A stretch of DNA of 64,000 nucleotides, from assembly GCF_037081835.1 (NCBI RefSeq), contig NZ_CP146516.1, positions 2,714,501 through 2,778,500 of the forward strand, read 5' to 3'. Both the position numbers and the translations under genes were made by a program. Each line of letters begins with the position of its first letter. The first letter of the stretch is position 1. Below, piece by piece: positions 45,917 to 54,851 of the stretch. The notes beneath the pieces are model-generated. The model was not told the DNA's origin. It did no database searches and saw nothing but the letters and a program-made list of their open reading frames with translations. The stretch is from Spirobacillus cienkowskii (GTDB taxonomy: Bacteria; Bdellovibrionota_B; Oligoflexia; Silvanigrellales; Silvanigrellaceae).

Positions 45917-47035
45917 TTATCCAAATATTTTATCAAAAAAACCGTTGTTATTTTTTACATGTTGCCCAACTTTTTGTGCAAATGCACGGAGATGCTCTTC
46001 TGCTTCTTTATTTATTTTAGTTGGAATTTCAACAGTCACTTCAATAACAAGATCTCCCTTACCACGACCATATTTTTCGAGCTTAGGTATCCCAGCACCT
46101 TGAACTACCAAGCGCTGTCCCGGCTGAATTCCAGCTGGAATTTCAATTTTACGCGGCTGCTCTTCAAAACAGTCAATTAATACTTCTGTCCCTAAAATAG
46201 CCTGTGCAACACCAATTTTTAAGTTATAAATTAAATCAAATTCTTCGCGTCTAAACTGAGGATCCGCTTCGACTTCAATAAATACGTAAAGATCTCCAGC
46301 AGGACCTCCGTTAAGCCCTTCTTCGCCTTCCCCCGCCACGCGCAAGCGCATGCCGGTGTCAATGCCTCCAGGTATTTTAACATTAATATTTGATGATTTT
46401 ACTTGATAACCTGAACCTTTACATCCAGAACAAGGGGTTTCAATTTTTTTACCAGAGCCATTGCAGTCAATACATGTTGACGCATACGTAAAAAAGCCTT
46501 GTTGAATGCCAACTTGGCCTTGCCCGTGACATGTCTGACAAATAACTGGTGATGTTCCTTTAGCAGCTCCTGATCCATTACAGCTTTGACAACAAATTTT
46601 TCGTGCAATTTGAAGTTTTTTTTCTGTTCCTAATACAGACTCTTTAAAAGAAATTTTTAAATCATACCGTAAATCTTCTCCCTTACGCGCTCTGTTTGCT
46701 GATCTTTTTTTGCGCCCCCTCACACCAAAAAGATCTTCAAAAATAGAACCAAAATGCTCGAAAACATCATCAACGTTTCCAAAGCCCGGTTCACCAAAAC
46801 CAGCACCATTTACTCCTGCATGACCAAATTGATCAAAACGTTGTCTTTTTTCAGAATCAATAAGAACTTCATAAGCCTCAGCTGCTTCTTTAAATTTTTC
46901 TTCTGCGGCTTTATCTCCAGGATTGCGATCGGGATGGTATTGCACAGCAAGCTTACGATAAGCTTTTTTTATTTCATCGGCTGAAGCTGTTTTTGATACT
47001 TGTAATATATCGTAATAATTGCGTTTTGTAGTCAT
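45917..47035 (-). CDS. dnaJ: Chaperone DnaJ
   Basis: The 372-residue co-chaperone has a full J domain with HPD in VQYHPDRNPGDKAAEEKF, a Gly/Phe-rich linker (NGAGFGEPGFGNVDD), the zinc domain with four CxxCxGxG repeats (CQSCNGSG, CQTCHGQG, CIDCNGSG, CSGCKGSG) and the C-terminal substrate domain. It stimulates DnaK ATPase. dnaK is not in the window. A GGAG ribosome site precedes the ATG. Confidence 0.97.
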   Translation of the reverse strand: MTTKRNYYDILQVSKTASADEIKKAYRKLAVQYHPDRNPGDKAAEEKFKEAAEAYEVLIDSEKRQRFDQFGHAGVNGAGFGEPGFGNVDDVFEHFGSIFEDLFGVRGRKKRSANRARKGEDLRYDLKISFKESVLGTEKKLQIARKICCQSCNGSGAAKGTSPVICQTCHGQGQVGIQQGFFTYASTCIDCNGSGKKIETPCSGCKGSGYQVKSSNINVKIPGGIDTGMRLRVAGEGEEGLNGGPAGDLYVFIEVEADPQFRREEFDLIYNLKIGVAQAILGTEVLIDCFEEQPRKIEIPAGIQPGQRLVVQGAGIPKLEKYGRGKGDLVIEVTVEIPTKINKEAEEHLRAFAQKVGQHVKNNNGFFDKIFG

Positions 47036-47208
47036 CTAAATTACTCCAGGAGGATACTGTCACACATACCATCATTATAGGGCGACAAGAAAACAAGGAT
47101 TCTGCCAGAATTTAATCTCGATTGGTAGAGAGTCAACAACTTAAGCGCAATATTTATTTTTAAAGTAAAATAGAATGGATAAACATTAGAAACTTTTTAA
47201 CACGCAGC

Positions 47209-48174
47209 TTAACCGATTGCTAATCCATTTAATGTGACTTGTATCTCTCCAAGTGATTTTGGAAATGATAACACCGATTGCAAACGATTTGCATCTTTAA
47301 CAGATGGCACGAAAATTTTTCTTGCAGCAACATTTTCGATGAGCGCACGCGCCAACTTATTATGAAGATCATGTCCTGCTTTATGAGCTATAACATGCCC
47401 CAAAATAGGCATACCAATTAAATGGAGATCGCCAATACAGTCAAGAGCTTTATGTTTGACAAATTCTTTTTCGTGACGCAGTCCATGAGAATTTAAAATA
47501 CCTTCAGTACGCGATACAACAATTGCATTTTGCAATGAACCACCTTTTGCCAAACCTCGAGAATATAAGTAGTCAATTTCTTCTTTTAATCCAAAAGTTC
47601 TTGCAAAAGAGAAAAGCTTGCAAAACGCTGTTGCAGTATAATCTAATGTTACAGACTGCTGCCCAATGCTTTCAATATTATTGTAATCAATAGAGTAAGA
47701 TATTAGCGGTTGCTTCGATGGTTCTATGCGAATAAATCTTAAAGGATTATTGGAGTCAACAACCTCTATTGTTTTTTCAACAATGAGAACTTTTTTAGGT
47801 TCTTTCAGTTCTTCAATACCAGCTTCATTTAACAGCACCAAAAAAGGTGCTGAAGATCCATCAAGAATTGGCATTTCACTGTTGTTTAACGCCACAATTG
47901 CATTATCAATACCAAAACCAAAAAATGCGGCCATCAAATGCTCAATGGTAGAAACATGTGCATTTAAATTTCCAACTCGTGTAGCAAGACTTGTATCAAA
48001 TACAGCAAAGGGATCTGCTTTAATGTAAGGTTTGTTGGGCAAATCTGTACGCTGAAACAGAATTCCTGTATTTGCCGCGGCAGGACGAATTTCGACTGTA
48101 ATCATATTTCCAGAATGAACGCCTACGCCAGTAAATGAAACAGAGCATTTTAACGTTCTTTGGAAATTATACAT
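47209..48174 (-). CDS. lpxC: UDP-3-O-acyl-N-acetylglucosamine deacetylase
   Basis: The 321-residue enzyme commits the cell to lipid A synthesis by deacetylating UDP-3-O-acyl-GlcNAc. Zinc ligands are visible as the His in VSTIEHLMAAFFG, and the His and Asp in VKHKALDCIGDLHLIG; GHVIAHKAGHDLHNKLA follows with the catalytic His. It shows that the organism has an LPS outer membrane. A GAGGAGAG ribosome site precedes the ATG. Confidence 0.97.
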   Translation of the reverse strand: MYNFQRTLKCSVSFTGVGVHSGNMITVEIRPAAANTGILFQRTDLPNKPYIKADPFAVFDTSLATRVGNLNAHVSTIEHLMAAFFGFGIDNAIVALNNSEMPILDGSSAPFLVLLNEAGIEELKEPKKVLIVEKTIEVVDSNNPLRFIRIEPSKQPLISYSIDYNNIESIGQQSVTLDYTATAFCKLFSFARTFGLKEEIDYLYSRGLAKGGSLQNAIVVSRTEGILNSHGLRHEKEFVKHKALDCIGDLHLIGMPILGHVIAHKAGHDLHNKLARALIENVAARKIFVPSVKDANRLQSVLSFPKSLGEIQVTLNGLAIG

Positions 48175-48426
48175 ACTCTCCTCGTACCACTTATTTTAAC
48201 AAGTTATTTTTAATACCGTCACCAAAAGTACGCTGCGACAAGAATTGGAGCAGCTAGCCTTTTATTAATCGGTATCACTATACAATTGCTATCGCAAGCA
48301 TACCTTTCTTATAACATAAGACACAAAAAGCTTAAAGATTTATCGGCAACTATTAAACCAAGTCTAGTAAAATCTATAAATATGCTATAAAATTAAATGG
48401 TTATTTTTTGACATATTTTTACTTTT

Positions 48427-48451
48427 AACTTGATCACAAACTGATCAAGTT
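48427..48451. repeat. Perfect palindrome upstream of ssb
   Basis: AACTTGATCA and TGATCAAGTT form a perfect 10-bp inverted repeat with a 5-base spacer, about 32 bases upstream of the candidate -35 box of ssb. With no T-tract it reads more like an operator than a terminator. Confidence 0.6.
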
Positions 48452-48482
48452 AGGTAAAAAAATTAGGAATAACAAAACATGA

Positions 48483-48509
48483 TTGACGCTATAGAATAGC
48501 CGCTATAGT
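48483..48509 (+). promoter_or_regulatory. Candidate ssb promoter
   Basis: TTGACG (48483-48488) and TATAGT (48504-48509) are good boxes but only 15 bases apart. The direct repeat CGCTATAG occurs twice here (48487-48494 and 48501-48508). The ssb ATG is about 73 bases downstream. Confidence 0.4.
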
Positions 48510-48581
48510 TCTGATGAAGTGAACAACGCTGTTTCACCCCTGTTCTCTTGTATCTTTTCATATCACTTTAAGGAGTTTTTT

Positions 48582-49076
48582 ATGTCAGGAATTAATAAAG
48601 TTATCCTTGTCGGTAGGTTAGGGCAGGAGCCTGAACTTCGTAGCACCCCAAGCGGCCAACAAGTCTGCAGCCTAAGTATCGCTACAAGTGAAACATGGGT
48701 TAAAGATGGCAACAAAGAAGAAAAAACCGAATGGCATCGTGTTGTATTATGGGGCAGACAAGCAGAACTGGCTCATAAATATCTAAAAAAAGGCAGATTG
48801 GTTTATATCGAAGGCAAATTGCAAACACGCTCCTGGCAAGATCAACAGGGGCAAAAACGATACATTACTGAAATTGTAGGAAATTCAATGCAATTTCTAG
48901 AAAGCATGAACTCAGGAGCACAGCGTGATAACTCAGAGATTCCTGCAATTCATGATAATGATGCCCCATATTACACTGGGCCAAGTGGCTATGATTCTCC
49001 GGCCCAACTTCTGCAAGCCCTACATTTAACAATTCGTCACGTCCGATGGATGATGACATTCCATTTTAACACTTAG
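48582..49076 (+). CDS. ssb: Single-stranded DNA-binding protein, C-terminus frameshifted
   Basis: The OB-fold domain is intact: [19 protein letters not shown], then [20 protein letters not shown] and [20 protein letters not shown]. The start at 48582 follows AAGGAG. As written the frame ends [20 protein letters not shown], which lacks the acidic tip all bacterial SSBs use to recruit partners. The alternative frame from 49006 reads [20 protein letters not shown] and F, then stops at 49069, which is the expected tail. One C missing from the CCC run at 49003-49005 explains this. The true gene is most likely 48582-49069, about 162 residues. Confidence 0.92.
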   Translation: MSGINKVILVGRLGQEPELRSTPSGQQVCSLSIATSETWVKDGNKEEKTEWHRVVLWGRQAELAHKYLKKGRLVYIEGKLQTRSWQDQQGQKRYITEIVGNSMQFLESMNSGAQRDNSEIPAIHDNDAPYYTGPSGYDSPAQLLQALHLTIRHVRWMMTFHFNT

Positions 49077-49101
49077 TGTTTTAAAATTAATCACAGTACT
49101 C

Positions 49102-49133
49102 TACAGAGAAAATTAATTTTCTCTGTATTTTTT
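49102..49133 (+). terminator. ssb terminator
   Basis: A perfect 11-bp stem TACAGAGAAAA/TTTTCTCTGTA with loop TTAA is followed by six T residues, about 33 bases after the real ssb stop. Confidence 0.85.
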
Positions 49134-49381
49134 ATTAAAAAAATTGAATAAAAAAATAATAATTTTAATAAGAAAAATTATTTATTATTTTTAATTAAAA
49201 AATTAAATAAAATTTATATTATATATTTTTAATTGGTAATCTTTTGTTGATTACCAATTTATATTTAATACAATCACAATAAATTGCCCTCATTGACAAA
49301 ATTTCTTTAAAAAATTAAATAAGTAATGAAATTTCTTATTTTTTAACAATTTTTTGTTCTGATTTTAATGTTAGGTTTTTA
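49134..49381. other. AT-rich leader before the DUF819 gene
   Basis: After the ssb terminator a very AT-rich stretch runs to the DUF819 start. It contains a strong palindrome at 49231-49259 and no open frame. No clear -35/-10 pair stands out against the AT background. Confidence 0.5.
49231..49259. repeat. Perfect palindrome upstream of the DUF819 gene
   Basis: AATTGGTAATC and GATTACCAATT form a perfect 11-bp stem with a 7-base loop (TTTTGTT), about 120 bases upstream of the DUF819 ATG. It has no T-tract and could be an operator or leader structure. Confidence 0.6.
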
Positions 49382-50473
49382 ATGGATAATCAAGTTTTAT
49401 TGTTAGTGATATTTGGTACTCTATTTGTATGTTTTGAAATCGAAAAAAAATTAGCCTGGATTACTCATGTTAGCAGTGTTTGCTTGGTAATTTTAGTTGC
49501 CATGTTACTCAGCCAAATTAAAATTATCCCATCACAATCTGAAGTGTACGATTTTTTTCAGGGCTATGCAGTACTAATTGGTATTACCCTTATGGTTTTA
49601 AATTTTAAGTTTAAAAATATTTTAAAGCTTAATTATAAAATATTAATTGTATTTCTATTTGGGCTTGTTGGAAGCTTTGTTGGCGGTATTCTTGCGGGAT
49701 ACATTGGGCATTTCGCTCTTGGCGATACTGCTTTTAAACTTGCTGCACAATTTACCGCAAGCTACATTGGTGGTTTAGAAAACGCTGCTGCAATGCAGAA
49801 AATGTATAATATTCCAGAAACCTATTTCACCGCTGCATTTACAATAGATAATATTATTACAAGCCTTTGGGTCCTTGCTTCTGTGTGGCTCGGAAAAAGC
49901 TCTCAAACAATTACAAACACCTCAGATAACACAATTCAAGAATTTGATTCAGCAGATATTAGCTTAGTAAATATTTCTGCCTGTTTATTTATGGCAACTT
50001 TAATTATAATGCTTGGAAAAGAAATGTCAAACATAATTGGTTTCTTTCACTCTATTATTTGGATCACTTTACTTGCAATAATTGTAGGACAAATACCTAT
50101 AATTAGCCAATATTGCAAACCAGCATACGTTTTAGGCGCAACAGCATTTGCCTTTTTCTTTTTTTCGATAGGAGCATCTGTAAACTTTAAAGCCTTATTA
50201 GCGCTTGATAAAATGGTCATCATAATGCCAATAATTGTAATATCTGTTCATGCAATATTTATAATTTTAGCTGCCAAAATTTTCGGTGTTAATAAAGCCT
50301 CTACCATCATTAGCTCTCAAGCCCTAATTGGCGGGCCTGGCACTGCAGTTGCTGTAGCTCAGGCAAAGCATTGGAGAGAGTATTTTTCTACCGCGATTAT
50401 TTTAGGAGTTTTTGGCTACACATTAGCAAATTTTTTTGGTGCGTTTGTTTTTAATATTCTTACACATACTTAA
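49382..50473 (+). CDS. DUF819-family membrane protein
   Basis: The 363-residue protein has about ten hydrophobic segments and matches DUF819 (YjcL-like). Characteristic segments are KLAAQFTASYIGGLENAAAM, TIDNIITSLWVLASVWLGK and SQALIGGPGTAVAVAQAKHW, which form paired re-entrant-like motifs as in sodium-coupled symporters. In Bacillus and others DUF819 genes sit next to cell-wall dipeptide enzymes. Here a VanX-like D-Ala-D-Ala dipeptidase follows 18 bases downstream, so import or export of a cell-wall peptide is plausible but inferred. Confidence 0.82.
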   Translation: MDNQVLLLVIFGTLFVCFEIEKKLAWITHVSSVCLVILVAMLLSQIKIIPSQSEVYDFFQGYAVLIGITLMVLNFKFKNILKLNYKILIVFLFGLVGSFVGGILAGYIGHFALGDTAFKLAAQFTASYIGGLENAAAMQKMYNIPETYFTAAFTIDNIITSLWVLASVWLGKSSQTITNTSDNTIQEFDSADISLVNISACLFMATLIIMLGKEMSNIIGFFHSIIWITLLAIIVGQIPIISQYCKPAYVLGATAFAFFFFSIGASVNFKALLALDKMVIIMPIIVISVHAIFIILAAKIFGVNKASTIISSQALIGGPGTAVAVAQAKHWREYFSTAIILGVFGYTLANFFGAFVFNILTHT

Positions 50474-50491
50474 TACAAAAGGAGACACATA

Positions 50492-51211
50492 ATGTTTACT
50501 CAATTGGAGCAAAGCCAAATAGCCATTAATACTAATTACCCCAAACCCACATTTCAACAAATAAATTTGCTAAAAAACTACAGTAACCCTATTGAACTAA
50601 AAAGTAACAATCGCATGCAGCTTGAGCCCGTCTACTTTAACCTCAAGTTAAAAGGTGCTACAAACCACATGCTAACCAGGCATTCGGTTTACCTAAAACT
50701 CATTGAGGCACTAGAGCAGTTGCCACAACAGTTTGGCTTTTTAGTTTTTGATGCGTTCCGTTCACTCAAAACCCAGCACGCTCTTTTTGATTATATTTAC
50801 CAACAACAAAAAGCATTAGCACCAAACTTAAGTCACAGTGAACTATTTGAAATTACCAAATTTTTTATCACCTACCCCACAGATAATAAAGTACCGCCGC
50901 ATAATAGCGGCGGCGCCATTGATTTAACCTTAACCTACAACAACACATTACTCGATATGGGCACAGAATTTGACGAGGTCTCAGAGGTTTCACACACCAT
51001 TTTTTTTGAGCAAGAATACAACGAAAAATTTAACATCAATAAAAATAGATGGGAAAAAATTAAAACGAATAGACGCATATTATTCAACATCATGAAAAAC
51101 GCGGGCTTTACCAACTATTCTTATGAGTGGTGGCATTACGACCTCGGTGATAGCATGTGGGCCGAAATTCATAACACAAACTGGCAGTACCCTTCAATGG
51201 AAGGGGAGTAA
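50492..51211 (+). CDS. VanX-like D-alanyl-D-alanine dipeptidase (M15D)
   Basis: The 239-residue protein has the M15D active site in the right order: Arg90 in LVFDAFRSLKTQHAL, zinc ligands His137 and Asp144 in HNSGGAIDLTL, and Glu212 plus His215 in YEWWHYDLGD. These correspond to R71, H116, D123, E181 and H184 of VanX. The expected reaction is hydrolysis of D-Ala-D-Ala or related dipeptides. No VanH/VanA-type ligase is adjacent, so a nutritional or recycling role fits better than vancomycin resistance. There is no obvious signal peptide, so it is probably cytoplasmic. AGGAG precedes the ATG. Confidence 0.88.
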   Translation: MFTQLEQSQIAINTNYPKPTFQQINLLKNYSNPIELKSNNRMQLEPVYFNLKLKGATNHMLTRHSVYLKLIEALEQLPQQFGFLVFDAFRSLKTQHALFDYIYQQQKALAPNLSHSELFEITKFFITYPTDNKVPPHNSGGAIDLTLTYNNTLLDMGTEFDEVSEVSHTIFFEQEYNEKFNINKNRWEKIKTNRRILFNIMKNAGFTNYSYEWWHYDLGDSMWAEIHNTNWQYPSMEGE

Positions 51212-51856
51212 CAAAAATAAAGAGAACATGTTATGCGCGCCATATTTAGTTTAAAAACCTTTAAAAAAGTAAACCGCGCCCCTTTAATTAAAAAAATACA
51301 AGACACATACCTTGCAATGTTTATCGCATTGACTGTTATTGTATCTTTAATTTTTATTTGTATTATAGAAAATAGATTTTCGCACGAAGACGTTATTTTT
51401 ATTTGTATAACATTTATAAAAATAGTGACTATTTTTATAATTACCCTTATGTTTTTAATTAATAAAATTCTAAAAAAATGTATTAGCCCTATCATTAACT
51501 TAATCAATCATTTTAAATCATCATCAGAACTAAAAGAAATTGAAATATCTTACGATCACTCTCAAGAAATTATTGATTTGTATAATATAATCAATAGCTC
51601 AATTAAAAGAATAAACGAATATCAACAGCAATCCTTACAAAACGAAAAAAATGCGGCCATTGCTATGACCACGCAAATGGTAGCGCATGATGTTCGAAAA
51701 CCATTTTCTATGCTTAAATGCACTGTTGATCTTTTGCTAAAATGTAAAACTCAAGAAGAATTTAAAAAAATAATTGATACATTTTTGCCAAGCATAGAAA
51801 AATCTATTACAAAAGTAAACGGGTTTATAACAGATATCATGGAAATTGGTTCTAAT

Positions 51857-53051
51857 ACGCCGTCCACTAAGTTTGTTGGCAACATAGATAACCAAAAATA
51901 AATATTTATACGGAAATTGATGAATATTGAAAACAGGATATGCTGCAGTTAACATTCGTACTTTCTTTTATAAAAGGACACTGCAGCACAATGAATAATG
52001 TACAACAACTTATGGATGATTTAAAGAGAATACCTCAAAATAAATTAAGTTTTAATCTTTTACGTCGATTATTTATAATTTTTTTATATTCCGTAGGATT
52101 TTCTGAAAAAAAGATTGAAACTTTATTATGCCTTTCAAGAGGACGGGCAAATTATTGGGTTTCAAACTATAAGAATAATGGTATTTATTTTTTACTTGAT
52201 AAACCACGTTCTGGTCGTCCATCCTTTGTAAATAAAGAAGAAGTTGAAATTTTAAAAACTGAAATCATTCAATTAAATTCTGAATTTAATGAGGAAAAAG
52301 TTGTTCATGCCCAAATAATAAATAGTATTATAGAATCCAAAACGAAATTAAAAAAAAATTTAGTAAAAGTGGGTTATACAAGTTCCTTCAAAGAACATTA
52401 ATAAGAAGAGTTGTTCCAAGAACAAAGCATATAAAAAATGACCCAGAAAAAATGGCCGAATGGATTAAAGATTTACCAAATAAAATTAATGAAATTAAAG
52501 TAAAAAATCCAGGAAAAAAAATAAACATAGATTTTCAAGATGAATCACGATTTGGACAAATGACAATAAAATCTGGTATTTGGAGTCCTTTCCCAATCAG
52601 ACCAGAATTTAAAACTCAAATGGGTTATTTAAACTCATGGATTTATGCTACTGCTAACAAAGATACGGGCAAATATTTTGGAATGATATTACCAAATTTA
52701 AATGTTGAAAACATGCAAATTTTTATCAATGAGTACTCCAAGACCGTACCTAAGAATGAGCATATTATTATGATACTAGATGGAGCTAGTGCACATAAAA
52801 GCAAAAAATTAATTTTACCCCAAAATATATCATTTATTTTTTTACCTTCATTTTCTCCAGAGTTAAATCCAATTGAAAGGTTATGGAGTTATTTTAAAAG
52901 GAATCACTTATCATTTAAAATTTATAAAGATTATGAAGATCTCGTTCAAAAATGCTCTAGTGGTTGGAATCAATTAACACAAAAAATTGTCAAGTCAATT
53001 ATGAATTCAAAACCTAAGGCAAGCTTATGTTAAAAACTTAGTGGACGGCGT
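51857..53051 (+). mobile_element. IS630-family insertion sequence, about 1,195 bp
   Basis: The ends are perfect 18-bp inverted repeats, ACGCCGTCCACTAAGTTT at 51857-51874 and its complement at 53034-53051. A 2-bp AT flanks both ends (51855-51856 and 53052-53053), consistent with the TA/AT target duplication of the IS630/Tc1-mariner group, although the exact boundary is ambiguous because the ends read TACGCC...GGCGTA. The interior encodes a DDE transposase in two frames. Perfect ends and a clean target suggest a recent insertion. Confidence 0.92.
51991..53033 (+). pseudogene. IS630-family transposase in two frames
   Basis: The first frame (51991-52401) carries the N-terminal HTH region (LLCLSRGRANYWVSNYKNNG, then DKPRSGRPSFVNKEEVEIL). 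The second frame continues as RTLIRRVVPRTKHIKNDPEK from 52392 and contains the DDE domain: IDFQDESRFGQ, MILDGASAHKS and FSPELNPIERLWSYFKRN. The frames join if one A is added to the AAA at 52390-52392 (F-K-R-T-L). Some IS630 elements use programmed frameshifting, but this site is not a standard slippery heptamer. Complete otherwise, about 345 residues. Confidence 0.85.
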
Positions 53052-53657
53052 ATAATTCAGAAGAGCTGCATCAAAATTCAATTGAAATTATTCCATTTTT
53101 AGAAAATATCATTAAAGACACATTTTTACTAAATAGTAGAGCATTTGTAGAAATGGAATATCAATTTAATCACGACCGCAAAATCTTTATTAACCCACAT
53201 AAAATGGAACGGGTGTTTGCCAATATTTTAGAAAATGCACTACAAGCCATGAAATACCAAGGTAAAATTTGGATTCATACAAAAGATGTTATAGAAAAAA
53301 ACAAAGTTTTTGTTGAATTTTGTATTGGCAATAATAATTCTTATATAGAAAAAAATAATATACAAAACTTGTTTAAAACCTTTTATACACTTAAGCAAAA
53401 TGGCACTGGGCTTGGTTTAGCGATTGCAGAAAAAGTCATTCAAGAACACGGTGGAACAATTTGGTGTATATCAGAAAAAAATGAAAAAAACCTCAAAGGA
53501 AAGGTTGAATTTAAGTTTACAATACCAGCAACTGATTTAGATTTTTGTATAGATATCAATCAATATTCTTTACCATTGCATAGTAGTGAGCTGCATCAAA
53601 TAAAAAATGATTTCGACACACTAAATAATAGAAATTAACAATTTCAATTATTTATTA

Positions 53658-54665
53658 TCAAAAAAATCCACTTAAAAAACTTTCAACATTTTTACCAAGT
53701 TCACTTACCAAATAACCACCTTCTTGTAAAATAATTGTTTTTTTCTTTAAATTAAAAAACTCTCTGCCTAATTTATTAAAGTCAGAACAATTTATATTAA
53801 AGTGACCTATTGGATCGCCCGACTCAATATCAAATCCCGCAGACAAAATTAAATAATCAGGTTCCATTATTGTAAAAGCCTTATTTAAACCATTTAATAA
53901 TGATTTAAAATATTCATTAGGAGAAGAAAGGGGCATTAAAGGAACATTTAAATTATAATTAACCCCATCATCAATACCAATTTCTTCTTCAAATCCTGTA
54001 AAATAAGGATATTCAACCAAGGGATGCGCATGAATACTAAAATAAAATACTTCAGAAGAATCATAAAAAATACTTTGTGTTCCATTACCATGATGGTAAT
54101 CAAAATCTATAATCATCACACTGCCAGATTTTGATAAATATTTTGCAATAATTGCTGCATTATTAAGATAGCAATAACCACCAAACATATTTTTAGAAGC
54201 ATGATGCCCAGGAGGTCGACACAGCGCATAGGTTGCTTCGCCTGTATTTTTTGTATGCTTGGCAGCTGCATACGCGGCACTGGCCGAGGCCACTGCTGCA
54301 TTCCAGGTATTATGCATTAAAGATGTTCCTGCATCAAAACAGTAATACCCAGCTCTTTTAGGAATAAATGGCTCACGTCTTTGAATACGACTGTCGCAAG
54401 GAAATACGTAAGGACAAATAATTTCATCATTTTTTAAATTTTGCGAAGATTCTAAAAAATTGAGATAATCGTCATCATGCACTGCAATCAACGACTCGTA
54501 AGGAATAATTTCTGGAACTACAATTTCGTATTTATTATCTAATTTAAATGCTTTTAAAATAGAATCAATTCTACTAACTTTATCGTTATACGGATGGGCT
54601 TTTCCTCCATATATTTCTTTTTTAATAATATGTTTTTTTTGAAGAGAACTATAATAAATTTTCAT
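53658..54665 (-). CDS. Histone deacetylase-family protein (acetylpolyamine/acetoin-utilisation type)
   Basis: The 335-residue protein has the arginase/deacetylase fold motifs: CRPPGHHASKNMFGGYCYLN with the tandem catalytic histidines, MIIDFDYHHGNGTQSIF with zinc ligands Asp and His, and LSAGFDIESGDPIG with the third ligand Asp. Bacterial members deacetylate polyamines or lysines, or belong to acetoin utilisation. The substrate is unknown. It is divergent from the glycerophosphodiesterase gene and converges on the kinase remnant. No good ribosome site precedes the ATG. Confidence 0.9.
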   Translation of the reverse strand: MKIYYSSLQKKHIIKKEIYGGKAHPYNDKVSRIDSILKAFKLDNKYEIVVPEIIPYESLIAVHDDDYLNFLESSQNLKNDEIICPYVFPCDSRIQRREPFIPKRAGYYCFDAGTSLMHNTWNAAVASASAAYAAAKHTKNTGEATYALCRPPGHHASKNMFGGYCYLNNAAIIAKYLSKSGSVMIIDFDYHHGNGTQSIFYDSSEVFYFSIHAHPLVEYPYFTGFEEEIGIDDGVNYNLNVPLMPLSSPNEYFKSLLNGLNKAFTIMEPDYLILSAGFDIESGDPIGHFNINCSDFNKLGREFFNLKKKTIILQEGGYLVSELGKNVESFLSGFF

Positions 54666-54851
54666 GCATGCAATAACTTTCTAATACAAAAGATAAAATC
54701 AAACATAAACAATTCTCTATAAAATATCTTTTTCTTATTTAAGATTATACTTTATGTAAGAAAGTATTAAAAAGGGTTTATAAATTTCTAATTTCAAATT
54801 AGTATATGCGCGAAAATTATTTTTTGTCAATAAACAGTCTACGGAGGTTTC

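Larger units (their letters stand above)
48175..48581. other. Divergent intergenic region between lpxC and ssb
   Basis: About 407 bases without a gene. It holds a perfect 10-bp palindrome and a candidate ssb promoter with a repeated CGCTATAG, listed separately. No lpxC promoter can be picked with confidence. Confidence 0.6.
51233..53638 (+). pseudogene. Sensor histidine kinase interrupted by an IS630 element
   Basis: The 5' part (51233-51856) encodes two membrane helices (about 28-46 and 55-78), a linker and the HisKA box with phosphorylated His152 in MVAHDVRKPFSML. The 3' part (from 53054, internal ATG at 53153) encodes the ATPase domain with N box VFANILENALQAMKYQG and G2 box GTGLGLAIAEKVIQEHGGT. 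Removing the IS and one copy of the flanking AT joins the halves in frame as EIGSNNSEELHQ, so the break is due only to the insertion. The intact kinase would have about 400 residues. It follows the DUF819 and VanX-like genes and probably sensed a related signal. No response regulator gene is adjacent. Confidence 0.85.

Noticed and set aside
50492-51211. Vancomycin-resistance locus
   Set aside because: Only a VanX-like enzyme is present; VanH, VanA/B ligase and VanR are absent, and an LPS-bearing organism gains little from them.
52386-52401. Programmed -1 frameshift in the IS630 transposase
   Set aside because: TTCAAAGAA is not a standard slippery heptamer and tRNA re-pairing would be poor; a missing A fits better, given four similar lesions nearby.
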